This document shows positions 53,635 through 61,657 of a stretch of DNA of 64,000 nt, piece by piece. The DNA comes from Arcticibacter sp045629565. Lineage in GTDB: Bacteria; Bacteroidota; Bacteroidia; Sphingobacteriales; Sphingobacteriaceae. The translations under genes and the position numbers were made by a program. Within the stretch, counting starts at the first letter, position 1. Every line of letters starts with the position of its first letter. The stretch covers positions 12,834 to 76,833 of the forward strand of contig NZ_JAZQRL010000007.1 of the NCBI RefSeq assembly GCF_045629565.1, in the 5' to 3' direction. The notes beneath the pieces were generated by a model. It searched no databases, was not told the origin of the DNA, and saw only the letters and a program-made list of their open reading frames with translations.

Positions 53635-54801
53635 ATGCGTTCTATGTTAGAATCAAGAAAAATTATCCTGGCGATTGCGTTCGTATCACTGAGCTGTGTC
53701 AATGCCTGTAGTAAGGGTGACCCGAAAGACCAGCCAACAGTTCCTGCTGTTTCGGTGGAGAAATATGAATTGGTAAACAAGAAAGAGGTTTTCGGTTTTC
53801 ATAATCAAAGCCGCTATTCTTACTGTCCGAGCTTAGTGAAGGAGCCTGACGGTACCGTACATATGTATTTCTGCGGAAACCCTGAACAATTGATTATGGT
53901 AGACAACATCTATCATGTCAGGATTAATCCTGACGGTAGCCAAACACCTCCGAAAAGTGTCGTACAACCAGGTATGGCTGGATCGTGGGATGACCACCAT
54001 ATTTGCGACCCTTCGGTTTTAGGAGGGAGGTTCCAAATGAATGGCAACAGCTATAAGTACGCTATGTTTTATCTGGTCAATCAGTATGGCGTATATTACA
54101 ATGAAATAGGTCTGGCGTTCAGTAATGATCTGGAGGCAAGTCAATGGACGAAGTATCCGGGTAAATTGATAACGAAGACATGGAATAATGAAGGTGATGA
54201 GGTATTGCCAAATGGTTCCAAGTCCTGGGGAGTGGGGCAACCATCAGCGTTTTCATTGGATCAGCGGGGTAAGGTGCTCCTGACATTTACAGTAGGAGAC
54301 AGGAGCGGAACGCGGATCGAATGGTTGGAACTGGATCTGAGTAATATGGACGATTACAAACCTATGAGCTCAGTAAAGATGCCGGATGAAGGGCTGTTTG
54401 ATATCGGATATAAAAGCAATGACTATACCTGCAATTCGGATTTTGCTGTTGATATAGAGAACGACAAGATTATTATGGTCAGGCCTGTACAACCTCATCC
54501 TGCAGTATATCCCGCATTCTTAAACACCAGTCTGGAAGTAGATTTCATGTCCTTGTCTGATTTTAGAAGCCGATCGGGGAAATGGGAATCTATGTTAAGG
54601 ATAGTGCCTTATATGACAGGTTACAAAAGGAACCATAATGCAGGGTTGGAAAGAAACCAATTTGGTGGAATCGACAATTGGGAAGAGCCAGTAATATACT
54701 ATACAATTAGCAAAGAAGCACCGGAAGTGAGCCCAAGTGGTCAATTCCACGCCGAATGGTCTTATAGGATCTGGAGGGGCCAGCTACAGAAAAAGCGTTA
54801 A
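53635..54801 (+). CDS. Exported beta-propeller-like lipoprotein, paralogue of 51410-52459
   Basis: A 388-residue putative lipoprotein (LSCVNAC) with the same blade motifs as the gene at 51410: SYCPSLVKEPDG, SWDDHHICDPSV, SWGVGQPSAF, SGKWESML and RNHNAGL in the same order. Between them are more diverged loops and about 40 extra residues. The pair look like a duplication that diverged in substrate loops. It is the last gene of the tightly packed SusCD operon, 6 bp after the IUNH-like gene. Confidence 0.7.
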   Translation: MRSMLESRKIILAIAFVSLSCVNACSKGDPKDQPTVPAVSVEKYELVNKKEVFGFHNQSRYSYCPSLVKEPDGTVHMYFCGNPEQLIMVDNIYHVRINPDGSQTPPKSVVQPGMAGSWDDHHICDPSVLGGRFQMNGNSYKYAMFYLVNQYGVYYNEIGLAFSNDLEASQWTKYPGKLITKTWNNEGDEVLPNGSKSWGVGQPSAFSLDQRGKVLLTFTVGDRSGTRIEWLELDLSNMDDYKPMSSVKMPDEGLFDIGYKSNDYTCNSDFAVDIENDKIIMVRPVQPHPAVYPAFLNTSLEVDFMSLSDFRSRSGKWESMLRIVPYMTGYKRNHNAGLERNQFGGIDNWEEPVIYYTISKEAPEVSPSGQFHAEWSYRIWRGQLQKKR

Positions 54802-54849
54802 CCTGTTATAAAAGTTTAATTCCGGTAGCGAAGCTGGATGTAAAAAGAT

Positions 54850-55242
54850 TTAATTACGTGCCTTAGTCAACGGATAAGAATATACCCTTTTTTTGTAAAC
54901 ATAAGACACTGCCAGGATGGCAAGAAAGACTAGCGGCATCACCATATACCCGATATTCCTATCGACTGCTGCATGACTGATAAAAGCAAAGATCAGGTTA
55001 AATGACAATCCTGCATACGCCCATTCTTTTAGCCTGTAGGGGGTTTTCGGATACGCGATTACGATCACACCCAGCACTTTGCAGATGATGAGTGCGTAAG
55101 CGAAATAATCAGGGTAGCCCAGGGGCTTGGTGCCTGCGTTGACATACTCAGGAGCGAAGAGGACGGTTCCAAGGGGCATTACTCCTTCCCAAAGCACGAG
55201 GATAATGGTTGCTACCCAAAAGATGACCTTATTCTTTTTCAT
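54850..55242 (-). CDS. DoxX family membrane protein
   Basis: A 130-residue protein with four hydrophobic helices. LVLWEGVMPLGTVLFAPEYV, LGYPDYFAYALIICKVLGVIVIAYPKTPYRLKEWAYAGLSFNLIFAFISH resemble DoxX/DoxD-like membrane proteins. These are often found beside SRPBCC or VOC proteins in Bacteroidota. No quinone or redox partner is identifiable. It is the last gene of the run of four on this strand, 10 bp after the SRPBCC gene. Confidence 0.85.
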   Translation of the reverse strand: MKKNKVIFWVATIILVLWEGVMPLGTVLFAPEYVNAGTKPLGYPDYFAYALIICKVLGVIVIAYPKTPYRLKEWAYAGLSFNLIFAFISHAAVDRNIGYMVMPLVFLAILAVSYVYKKRVYSYPLTKARN

Positions 55243-55252
55243 TTTTTGAAGT

Positions 55253-55684
55253 TTAGATGGTTGACTTATTTGAATTTACATAGTTGACGAAGTTGTTTAA
55301 AATAGCCTGCCAGCCTTGTCTTTGCAGTTCATTGCTGTTTTCTGTCTCAGCGTCGAACGTAGATTTAACAGTTGTCTTGCCTTCAACTTCTGAAAACCAG
55401 GTTGTGACGGTTCTGCCATCGGGCATGGTGTAGGAGATCTCCCGGTGCGGTTCAACTTTGTCATACCTACCTTCAAAGTCAAAGCCGTAGCTGCCATCTC
55501 TTGCTTGCATCCGGTGTTTGAATTCGCCTTGTACTCTTAGGTCGTTTTCGCTAGCCGGGCAGTGCCAGCCAGGGTCCGCAGCGTTCCACTGCATGATGTG
55601 TTGGGGAGTATTCCATGCCTTCCATACTGTTTCTGCGGGGGCATTCACTACTGCTTCTATTGATATCTTCGTTGCTTGTGTCAT
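55253..55684 (-). CDS. SRPBCC domain protein (AHSA1/polyketide cyclase-like)
   Basis: A 143-residue protein with the SRPBCC/AHSA1 fold, which forms a hydrophobic ligand cavity. ISIEAVVNAPAETVWKAWNTPQHIMQWN is the canonical opening and QGWQAILNNFVNYVN the C-terminal helix. I start at ATG 55684 rather than the upstream TTG. Small SRPBCC proteins of this class are uncharacterised; many sit with VOC proteins and AraC regulators. Its C-terminus is duplicated as a relic at 41681-41773. Confidence 0.9.
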   Translation of the reverse strand: MTQATKISIEAVVNAPAETVWKAWNTPQHIMQWNAADPGWHCPASENDLRVQGEFKHRMQARDGSYGFDFEGRYDKVEPHREISYTMPDGRTVTTWFSEVEGKTTVKSTFDAETENSNELQRQGWQAILNNFVNYVNSNKSTI

Positions 55685-55717
55685 GATCAAATTTTTGTGT
55701 TAAAACTAATGCTGATG

Positions 55718-56116
55718 TTAAATGCTCAAGACCCAGCTTACATCAAAAGGGTCAGTCACTTCAATGAGTTTCTGTTCTTTGTGATTTGCGCTAAGCTCTG
55801 CTTTTTTTGGCGATACCAGCCTTTTAAAAAGCTCCTGGCGATCTTCCTCATCTTTGCAGGGAAGAAAAATGGAAAGATGGTTACCTATTCTCCTTCCGCT
55901 GTCAGGTACCAGGTCGGAGCCATGAATTATGATCCTGTCAGAAATCAGTGAGCCAATAATAACGGGTTTCTTAGAGTCGCGATACAGCTTATCTTCAAAA
56001 GTATCTAAATGAAGTATGCCGCCCAAGCAGGCCTGGTAAAAGTCCAGGGCCTTTTTACAGTTCCCAGAGAAGGTTATAAAGACTCCGCTCGTTAAATTAT
56101 CTCTTTCTTTTAGCAT
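55718..56116 (-). CDS. VOC family protein (glyoxalase/PhnB-like)
   Basis: A 132-residue VOC-fold protein. VFITFSGNCKKALDFYQACLGGIL is the usual PhnB-type opening with the first metal-site region. DRIIIHGSDLVPDSGRRIGN and DPFDVSWVLSI follow in the standard places. I start at ATG 56116; the upstream TTG is unlikely. Members are often annotated as glyoxalase but most lack proven activity. It lies between the two SRPBCC genes with gaps of 33 and 11 bp. Confidence 0.88.
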   Translation of the reverse strand: MLKERDNLTSGVFITFSGNCKKALDFYQACLGGILHLDTFEDKLYRDSKKPVIIGSLISDRIIIHGSDLVPDSGRRIGNHLSIFLPCKDEEDRQELFKRLVSPKKAELSANHKEQKLIEVTDPFDVSWVLSI

Positions 56117-56127
56117 ACCGTGCAATA

Positions 56128-56577
56128 TTATGCGTCAGGAATTTCGGGTTCTACGAGCTTTTTCAATTTCTCCAAAGACTCCTGCCAGCCGAGATAGCAC
56201 AAGTCTGCTGGTATGACCTCCGGAATGCCTTCCTGAACAATCTTAAGCTCTGTACCGGCGGAAACGCTATTTAACCAGATGGATGTGGTGATTTCTCCTG
56301 GCAGGTTGGGATCGTCGAACCTGTCGCTATACTTGATGAATTCATCAGGACGTATTTGCAGATACTCGCCGCCGAATGAATGTGCGTTCCCTGTGCTGAA
56401 ATTGATAAAGCTCATCTTAAACTTGCCACCTGGTTTAAAATCCATCTGATGAACCTGGCACAAGTAGCCATAGGGGGGAAACCAAAATGAGTTGGCAATA
56501 GGATCGGCAAAGGCGCGAAACAGCTTTGCTGGGCTCGCCTTAATTACTCTGTGTAATGAGACTGTGTTGGTATTCAT
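56128..56577 (-). CDS. SRPBCC domain protein (AHSA1-like), second copy
   Basis: A 149-residue AHSA1-type protein. LHRVIKASPAKLFRAFADPIANSFWFPPYGY is the opening strand-helix segment, FKMSFINFSTGNAHSFGGEYLQI the middle, and GWQESLEKLKKLVEP the C-terminal helix. It is the first gene of the minus-strand operon and divergent from the GATase-AraC regulator, 127 bp away. Control by that regulator is likely. Confidence 0.88.
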   Translation of the reverse strand: MNTNTVSLHRVIKASPAKLFRAFADPIANSFWFPPYGYLCQVHQMDFKPGGKFKMSFINFSTGNAHSFGGEYLQIRPDEFIKYSDRFDDPNLPGEITTSIWLNSVSAGTELKIVQEGIPEVIPADLCYLGWQESLEKLKKLVEPEIPDA

Positions 56578-56639
56578 TTTATTTAGTGTTTACCTAACAA
56601 AGATGCTACTGATACTGATTCTTTCGTATGTTGCGAAAA

Positions 56640-56668
56640 CGACAAGTTTGAGGGGGGATTACGACAAT
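56640..56668. promoter_or_regulatory. Direct-repeat site for the GATase-AraC regulator
   Basis: CGACAA at 56640-56645 and again at 56662-56667 form a direct repeat spaced 22 bp start to start, about two helical turns. That is the usual spacing for AraC half-sites. It lies between the divergent SRPBCC and regulator genes. A near copy lies at 41841-41866. Confidence 0.5.
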
Positions 56669-56704
56669 ACTATTTTGTAACTTGGTGTGTTAAGTAAGAT
56701 AAAT

Positions 56705-57691
56705 ATGCGGGTTTCAGTTTTTGTCCCTGTGCATGGCGTAATAGAAGCTATTACGCCGGCATTCAGAACCTTTCATACAGCCAACGAGTTTTTAGAGGCA
56801 TCTGGTAAAAGACCCACTTTCGAAGTAGAATACGTGGGCATGGCCGAGTATGTGTCCGCTAGTGGTGGCGAATACATGGTCAGAACGAACCGCTTGCTTA
56901 AAGACGTCGCGGAGACGGACCTGCTTATTATACCGCCTACTTTTGGTAATACAGAAAGGGGGATAGAAGCGAACGCTGAAGCTATTCCTTATTTTAGCAA
57001 GCTTCGCCAGCAAGGCAGCAGCCTGGCTAGCCTGTGTGCCGGTGCCTTTCTTCTAGCAGAGACCGGCCTGTTGAGTGGCAGAAAGTGTTCTACCCATTGG
57101 GCACATATAAATAGCTTTAAGAAAAGGTATCCTCAGGTAGACATTGAAGATGGTGCTGTTATAACAGAGCATGATGGTATTTACACTAGCGGGGGGGCGA
57201 ACAGTTTGTGGAATTTGTTATTGTATCTGGTGGAAAAATATGCCGACCGTGAAACAGCAGTGATGATTTCCAAGTATTTTGCTATTGACATTGGGCGGGA
57301 GAGCCAGTCGCATTTTGCTATTTTCAGAGGACAGAAAAACCACGGGGATCCCGCTATTCAGAAGGTACAGGATTACATAGAAAAAAAATATGAGGAACGA
57401 ATTACGGTAGAAGATCTGGCAAATCTTCTCCACGTTGGGCGTAGAACGTTTGAGCGGAGGTTTAAAGAGGCGACCAACAACACTCCGATCGAGTATTTGC
57501 AACGGGTGAGGATGGAGGCTGCCAAAAAGCATTTTGAGGTTTCTCGGAAGAATGTTGCTGATGTAATGTACGATGTGGGTTACACGGATACAAAGGCCTT
57601 TCGGGATATTTTCAAAAAAATGACTGGGTTAACACCCATTGAGTATAGAAATAAATTTGCAAAGGTTGCCGCGGGGATAGGGAAGGAGTGA
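56705..57691 (+). CDS. GATase1-like domain AraC family regulator (GlxA type)
   Basis: A 328-residue regulator. Residues 1-195 form a DJ-1/PfpI-like domain with LASLCAGAFLLAETGLLSGRKCSTHW around the nucleophile-elbow cysteine, and TSGGANSLWNLLLYLVEKY. Residues 225-320 form the AraC domain with VEDLANLLHVGRRTFERRFKEATNNTPIEYLQ and DVMYDVGYTDTKAFRDIFKKMTGLTPIEYR. I chose the ATG at 56705 over the GTG at 56687. It is divergent from SRPBCC-VOC-SRPBCC-DoxX and is probably their activator. Confidence 0.93.
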   Translation: MRVSVFVPVHGVIEAITPAFRTFHTANEFLEASGKRPTFEVEYVGMAEYVSASGGEYMVRTNRLLKDVAETDLLIIPPTFGNTERGIEANAEAIPYFSKLRQQGSSLASLCAGAFLLAETGLLSGRKCSTHWAHINSFKKRYPQVDIEDGAVITEHDGIYTSGGANSLWNLLLYLVEKYADRETAVMISKYFAIDIGRESQSHFAIFRGQKNHGDPAIQKVQDYIEKKYEERITVEDLANLLHVGRRTFERRFKEATNNTPIEYLQRVRMEAAKKHFEVSRKNVADVMYDVGYTDTKAFRDIFKKMTGLTPIEYRNKFAKVAAGIGKE

Positions 57692-57694
57692 GGA

Positions 57695-58705
57695 TTAACC
57701 GCCGGAAGATTCGCGCACAATGAGTTTTGATTCCAGAATAGTAGTAGTATTCGCTTCAATAGCGATGTCGTTCAGCAGATGGTCGATCATCTTTTGGGCT
57801 ACCAGTTCTCCCATCTCTAGTCCGGGGTAATGAATGGTACTTAATTGAGGTGTAACGTTCCTGGATATGATGTCGTTGTTAAATCCGGCTATCAGCATGT
57901 CGCCGGGGACTTTCATGTTTCGTTTTTTCAGGGCGTTCATGCAGCTTACAGCTGCAATGTCGTTGGCTGCAAATATGGCATCGGCTTTCAGATTCATGAT
58001 GTTATCGGCATGCTTTTCGCCTGTGTTCTCGTCCAGGTCTGAAAGGATTAGCAAGTTGTCGTTTATACTATGGCCGCTTTCCGTGATAGCCCTCAGGAAA
58101 CCTCTAAACCTGTCTGAATAGACGTTGATGTCATGACTTCCACCAATATGCACAATTCGTTTAGCCCCGTTTGAGATCAAATGCCTGGTTATGGTATAAG
58201 CGGCATTTTCATTGTCAATGCAAACGCTAGAGGTAGAACTGGTAGGTACACGATCAAAAAATAATACGGGGATATGTTTTTTAAAGAAGGGTTCTATATG
58301 GTTTATATCTTTTGTGTCGCCTGATAAAGACATTAGCAAGCCATCTACCCGGTTGGCAAACATGGTCGCGACGTTTCTTATCTCTTTTTCCCTGCTTTCT
58401 AAAGACTGGGTGATGATCAGGTTAAAGCCATGGTGATTGGTGACTTTCTCGATGCCTGCGAGTACATTGGACACAAAATTACTGTTCAGACGTGGAATGA
58501 TGACTCCGATAGTATTGGTCCGCCTTGTTCTAAGACCTACCGCAAAGGCGTTCATCTGGTAGCCCATTTCACTGGCCGTCTTAGCAATTTTCTTTTGCGT
58601 TTCCAAACTCACCGTCCGGTGTCCCTTCAAGCCGCGGCTCACCGTGGAGGGAGCAATATTAAGCCGCTTAGCGATATCGTAAATGGTTGTCTCTCTGGAT
58701 TTCAT
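57695..58705 (-). CDS. LacI family transcriptional regulator
   Basis: A 336-residue repressor. Residues 6-56 are the LacI helix-turn-helix (TIYDIAKRLNIAPSTVSRGLKGHRTVSLETQKKIAKTASEMGYQMN). The remainder is a periplasmic-binding-protein-like effector domain (IGVIIPRLNSNFVSNVLAGIEK, VDGLLMSLSGDT, ADAIFAANDIAAVSCMNAL). It is divergent from uxuA across a 154-bp region with a perfect 20-bp palindrome. It most likely senses a hexuronate intermediate. Confidence 0.92.
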   Translation of the reverse strand: MKSRETTIYDIAKRLNIAPSTVSRGLKGHRTVSLETQKKIAKTASEMGYQMNAFAVGLRTRRTNTIGVIIPRLNSNFVSNVLAGIEKVTNHHGFNLIITQSLESREKEIRNVATMFANRVDGLLMSLSGDTKDINHIEPFFKKHIPVLFFDRVPTSSTSSVCIDNENAAYTITRHLISNGAKRIVHIGGSHDINVYSDRFRGFLRAITESGHSINDNLLILSDLDENTGEKHADNIMNLKADAIFAANDIAAVSCMNALKKRNMKVPGDMLIAGFNNDIISRNVTPQLSTIHYPGLEMGELVAQKMIDHLLNDIAIEANTTTILESKLIVRESSGG

Positions 58706-58745
58706 GAACCCGACAAAGTTACCTTAAATTATTCTGCTTTTTAAC

Positions 58746-58765
58746 AATAACAATCGATTGTTATT
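58746..58765. promoter_or_regulatory. LacI-type operator, perfect 20-bp palindrome
   Basis: AATAACAATCGATTGTTATT is its own exact reverse complement with the central CG expected of LacI-family operators. It lies midway between the LacI gene and uxuA and overlaps the -33 region of the promoter below. Confidence 0.8.
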
Positions 58766-58778
58766 TCGTTTTAATTTA

Positions 58779-58786
58779 TACTTTTA
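58779..58786 (+). promoter_or_regulatory. Putative -7 element for uxuA
   Basis: TACTTTTA differs from TANNTTTG only in the last base. A TTG at 58758-58760 sits 18 bp upstream, inside the operator, so repressor binding would block the promoter directly. Confidence 0.45.
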
Positions 58787-58859
58787 CGTCAGTAAACTAC
58801 TGGATAAACCTACGTTGAACGAAACATCGTTTTGATCCTCATAAAATAACATTACCAAT

Positions 58860-60062
58860 ATGGCTTTAGAAAAAACCTGGAGATGGTTTGGAGTTAACGA
58901 CGCTATCACCCTCGCAGAACTGCGCCAGTTCGGTGTGGAAGGTATAGTGACCGCGTTGCATCACATTAAAGGCGGGGCCGTTTGGCCCGTAGAAGAGATC
59001 ATGGCTGTCAAGAACGAAATCGAACGGCACGGCATGCGCTGGAGTGTGGTAGAGAGCCTGCCAGTCTCAGAGGAAATAAAAATTTGTAGCGACCAACGCA
59101 TCGAACTGATCGAAAATTACAAGATTTCACTCCGTAATCTTGCTGAATGTGGCATTGACACGGTTTGCTATAATTTCATGCCTGTGCTGGATTGGGCAAG
59201 AACGGACCTGCACTACCTGAATGAGAATGGGGCGGAGTCTATGTTGTATCATCATGAAACCTTTGCTGCCTTTGATATATTCATTCTGGAACGCCCTCAT
59301 GCTGAAGGAGACTACCCTTCAGATGTAGTGGATAAGGCGAGAGAAATTTTTGAAAGTATGAGTGAGGAGGAACAAAATACGCTCGCTTACAATATTATAG
59401 TGGTGACTCAGGGCTTCATAAACGGTACGGTGGGCAATGTGAGTAACTATAAGCAGATCTTTCTGGACTACCTGAGCAGGTATGATCATATTGACCGTGA
59501 CACTTTACGAACGCATCTTTCACGTTTTTTAGAGGACGTTTTGCCCGTGGCCGAGGAGTGTGGTATTAATCTTTGCATCCATCCGGATGATCCTCCTTTT
59601 CCATTGCTTGGACTGCCCAGAATAGCCAGTACTGCTGAGGACTTTACCTGGATCTTCAATGAGCATCCTTCCCTAAATAACGGCTTAACCTATTGCAGCG
59701 GCTCTTTGTCTGTGAGGGAGGATAATGACCTTGTAGAGATTGCCCGGACTTTTGCTGAGAGGGTCCACTTTGTGCATCTGAGAAATATTAAGAGGGTTGG
59801 CGACAGAAGTTTTTATGAGTCTGCACACCTGGATGGGGTCGCTAATATGTATGGAATTCTCAAGGCCCTGCTGGAAGAGCAGCATAGGAGAATGGCCGTG
59901 GGAAGAAAAGATACACGGATGCCTTTCAGGCCCGACCATGGCTTGAAAATTCTGGACGACTTTAACAGGAAGGGTAATCCGGGCTATCCGCTTTTAGGAA
60001 GACTGAAAGGGTTTTGTGAGATCTCTGGGCTGGAGCTAGGTATTGAAAGTGCTTTAAAATAA
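58860..60062 (+). CDS. uxuA: Mannonate dehydratase
   Basis: Converts D-mannonate to 2-keto-3-deoxygluconate in hexuronate catabolism. The 400-residue protein shows the family opening WRWFGVNDAITLAELRQFGVEGIVTALHHI, the CYNFMPVLDWARTDL segment, LCIHPDDPPFPLLGLPRIAST with metal ligands, and VHFVHLRNIKR. It lies 11 bp before the SDR fructuronate reductase and is divergent from the LacI regulator. Together they form the middle of the glucuronate/galacturonate pathway. Confidence 0.97.
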   Translation: MALEKTWRWFGVNDAITLAELRQFGVEGIVTALHHIKGGAVWPVEEIMAVKNEIERHGMRWSVVESLPVSEEIKICSDQRIELIENYKISLRNLAECGIDTVCYNFMPVLDWARTDLHYLNENGAESMLYHHETFAAFDIFILERPHAEGDYPSDVVDKAREIFESMSEEEQNTLAYNIIVVTQGFINGTVGNVSNYKQIFLDYLSRYDHIDRDTLRTHLSRFLEDVLPVAEECGINLCIHPDDPPFPLLGLPRIASTAEDFTWIFNEHPSLNNGLTYCSGSLSVREDNDLVEIARTFAERVHFVHLRNIKRVGDRSFYESAHLDGVANMYGILKALLEEQHRRMAVGRKDTRMPFRPDHGLKILDDFNRKGNPGYPLLGRLKGFCEISGLELGIESALK

Positions 60063-60073
60063 ATTATATACTA

Positions 60074-60901
60074 ATGATAAACGAAGGAAATTCATTATTC
60101 GACCTAAGCGGAAAGGTAGCCGTTGTAACCGGCGCCGGTGGTGTATTGGGTGGAAGTATTGCGGCCAGTCTGATGAGGGCCGGTGTTAAAGTTGTTGCGA
60201 CTGACATTCGTCAGGAAAATCTTGATACTCGTGTATTGGAGTTAAAAGAAATACACGAAGATGTGATTGGGGTGGCAGGCAATGTGCTCGATCTGGAAAA
60301 CTTAAGGGAACTTGCTCAAACCGTGAAAAAGCAATGGGGAAGAATTGATATTTTGGTAAACTGCGCCGGCGGTAATGTTCCGGGTGCTACGCTGAGAGAG
60401 GATCAGACAGTTTTCGATATGAAGATAGAGGACTGGGAAAAGGTTACAAATTTAAATACGAACGGTACGGTATACCCATGTTTAGCATTTGGTGAGGTTA
60501 TGGCCGAACAAGGAAGCGGAAGTATTATCAATATTTCTTCAATGGCTACGTATTCTGCTATTACTCGCGTTCCTGGTTATTCGGTGTCGAAGTCAGGGAT
60601 CAATATCTTTACACAATGGTTGGCTACAGAGATGGCCCTCAAGTTTGGTGAGAAAGTACGGGTGAATGCGTTGGCTCCGGGTTTCTTTATAGGTGACCAA
60701 AACCGTGCGGTATTGATTAATCCGGATGGAAGTTATACAGAAAGAAGTGTAAAGGTGCTGGCTAGAACACCGATGAAGCGCTTTGGTGATATTTCGGAAC
60801 TCAACGGTGCAGTTCAGTTTTTGTGTTCTGACGCTGCAAGCTTCATTACCGGAGTGATTCTTCCCGTTGACGGTGGTTTTACAGCGTTTAGTGGCGTATA
60901 G
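60074..60901 (+). CDS. SDR family D-mannonate oxidoreductase (fructuronate reductase)
   Basis: NAD(P)-dependent SDR of 275 residues. The dinucleotide loop is TGAGGVLGGSIA, the NAG-equivalent is NCAGGN, and the catalytic Ser, Tyr and Lys are in ISSMATYSAI and PGYSVSKSG. PVDGGFTAFSGV is the typical C-terminus. The closest recognised type is the SDR fructuronate reductase that precedes mannonate dehydratase in many Bacteroidota. Partner uxuA is immediately upstream. Substrate assignment rests on operon context. Confidence 0.88.
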   Translation: MINEGNSLFDLSGKVAVVTGAGGVLGGSIAASLMRAGVKVVATDIRQENLDTRVLELKEIHEDVIGVAGNVLDLENLRELAQTVKKQWGRIDILVNCAGGNVPGATLREDQTVFDMKIEDWEKVTNLNTNGTVYPCLAFGEVMAEQGSGSIINISSMATYSAITRVPGYSVSKSGINIFTQWLATEMALKFGEKVRVNALAPGFFIGDQNRAVLINPDGSYTERSVKVLARTPMKRFGDISELNGAVQFLCSDAASFITGVILPVDGGFTAFSGV

Positions 60902-60934
60902 TTCTCAGGTCTGTATTGGAAATCATAAGTATGT

Positions 60935-60976
60935 ACCGTAAGTTCGAATTGTGTCGGGCTTACGGTTTTTATTTAT
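60935..60976 (+). terminator. Intrinsic terminator after the uxuA operon
   Basis: ACCGTAAGTTC (60935-60945) pairs with GGGCTTACGGT (60956-60966) to give an 11-bp stem with two G-U pairs and a 10-base loop. A T-rich tract follows. It lies 33 bp downstream of the SDR stop. Confidence 0.7.
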
Positions 60977-61045
60977 ATTATATTCGCAAGTTATCCGGTA
61001 ACTTAGTTTCTCGGGATACGTAGACACGACTTAGTTCTTCAACTT

Positions 61046-61657
61046 GTGATGCAGTTTAAAAAACGTATGGTACTAGCGGTAGTGCTGCTTGTATTCATAA
61101 TGTCATCCATTGGTGGTATCTTCTGGTACCAGGCCTGGATATATAGCCTTCCTACAGAGTTGCCTGCTAGTTACAAGGCAGTCGATAGGGGTACTCTGAT
61201 CAGGCTGGAAAAACATGTCTTGGTAGAAAAGGGTAAGCCCGTTTTTATTCATTTCTTCAACCCTGATTGCCCCTGCTCACGCTTTAATCTTAAAGAATTT
61301 AAGTCTATAGCATCAAATCGGACTTCTGAAGCAAGCTTCGTTGTTGTGGTGTTGAGCCCTGAAAAAATCAAGGCTGAAGAGATCAAGAAACAGTTTCACT
61401 TGGATATGCCTGTCATCATGGATACAGCTCTTGCAAAGGAGTGTGGCGTTTATTCGACTCCACAGGCAGTGATTCTTGACAGCGATTCTCGCTTGCACTA
61501 TAGAGGGAACTATAACCGAAGCCGGTACTGCACTGACAAAGAAACCAGCTTTGCCCTCATCGCACTAAACCAGCTGAGGGAAAAGCATCCGTCGTATGTT
61601 TTTAGTAAGACAGCAATCCAGGCTTATGGATGTTCCATAGAAAATTGTGTTGAATGA
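61046..61657 (+). CDS. Membrane-anchored thioredoxin-fold protein (DUF6436-like)
   Basis: A 203-residue protein with one N-terminal transmembrane helix (MVLAVVLLVFIMSSIGGIF) and a periplasmic thioredoxin-like domain. PVFIHFFNPDCPCSRFNLKEF holds a DCPC redox-type motif in place of CxxC. VYSTPQAVILD is the cis-proline loop. Further cysteines lie near the C-terminus (RYC, YGCSIENC). It resembles DUF6436 proteins. Its stop overlaps the start of the histidine kinase as ATGA. Confidence 0.78.
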   Translation: MMQFKKRMVLAVVLLVFIMSSIGGIFWYQAWIYSLPTELPASYKAVDRGTLIRLEKHVLVEKGKPVFIHFFNPDCPCSRFNLKEFKSIASNRTSEASFVVVVLSPEKIKAEEIKKQFHLDMPVIMDTALAKECGVYSTPQAVILDSDSRLHYRGNYNRSRYCTDKETSFALIALNQLREKHPSYVFSKTAIQAYGCSIENCVE

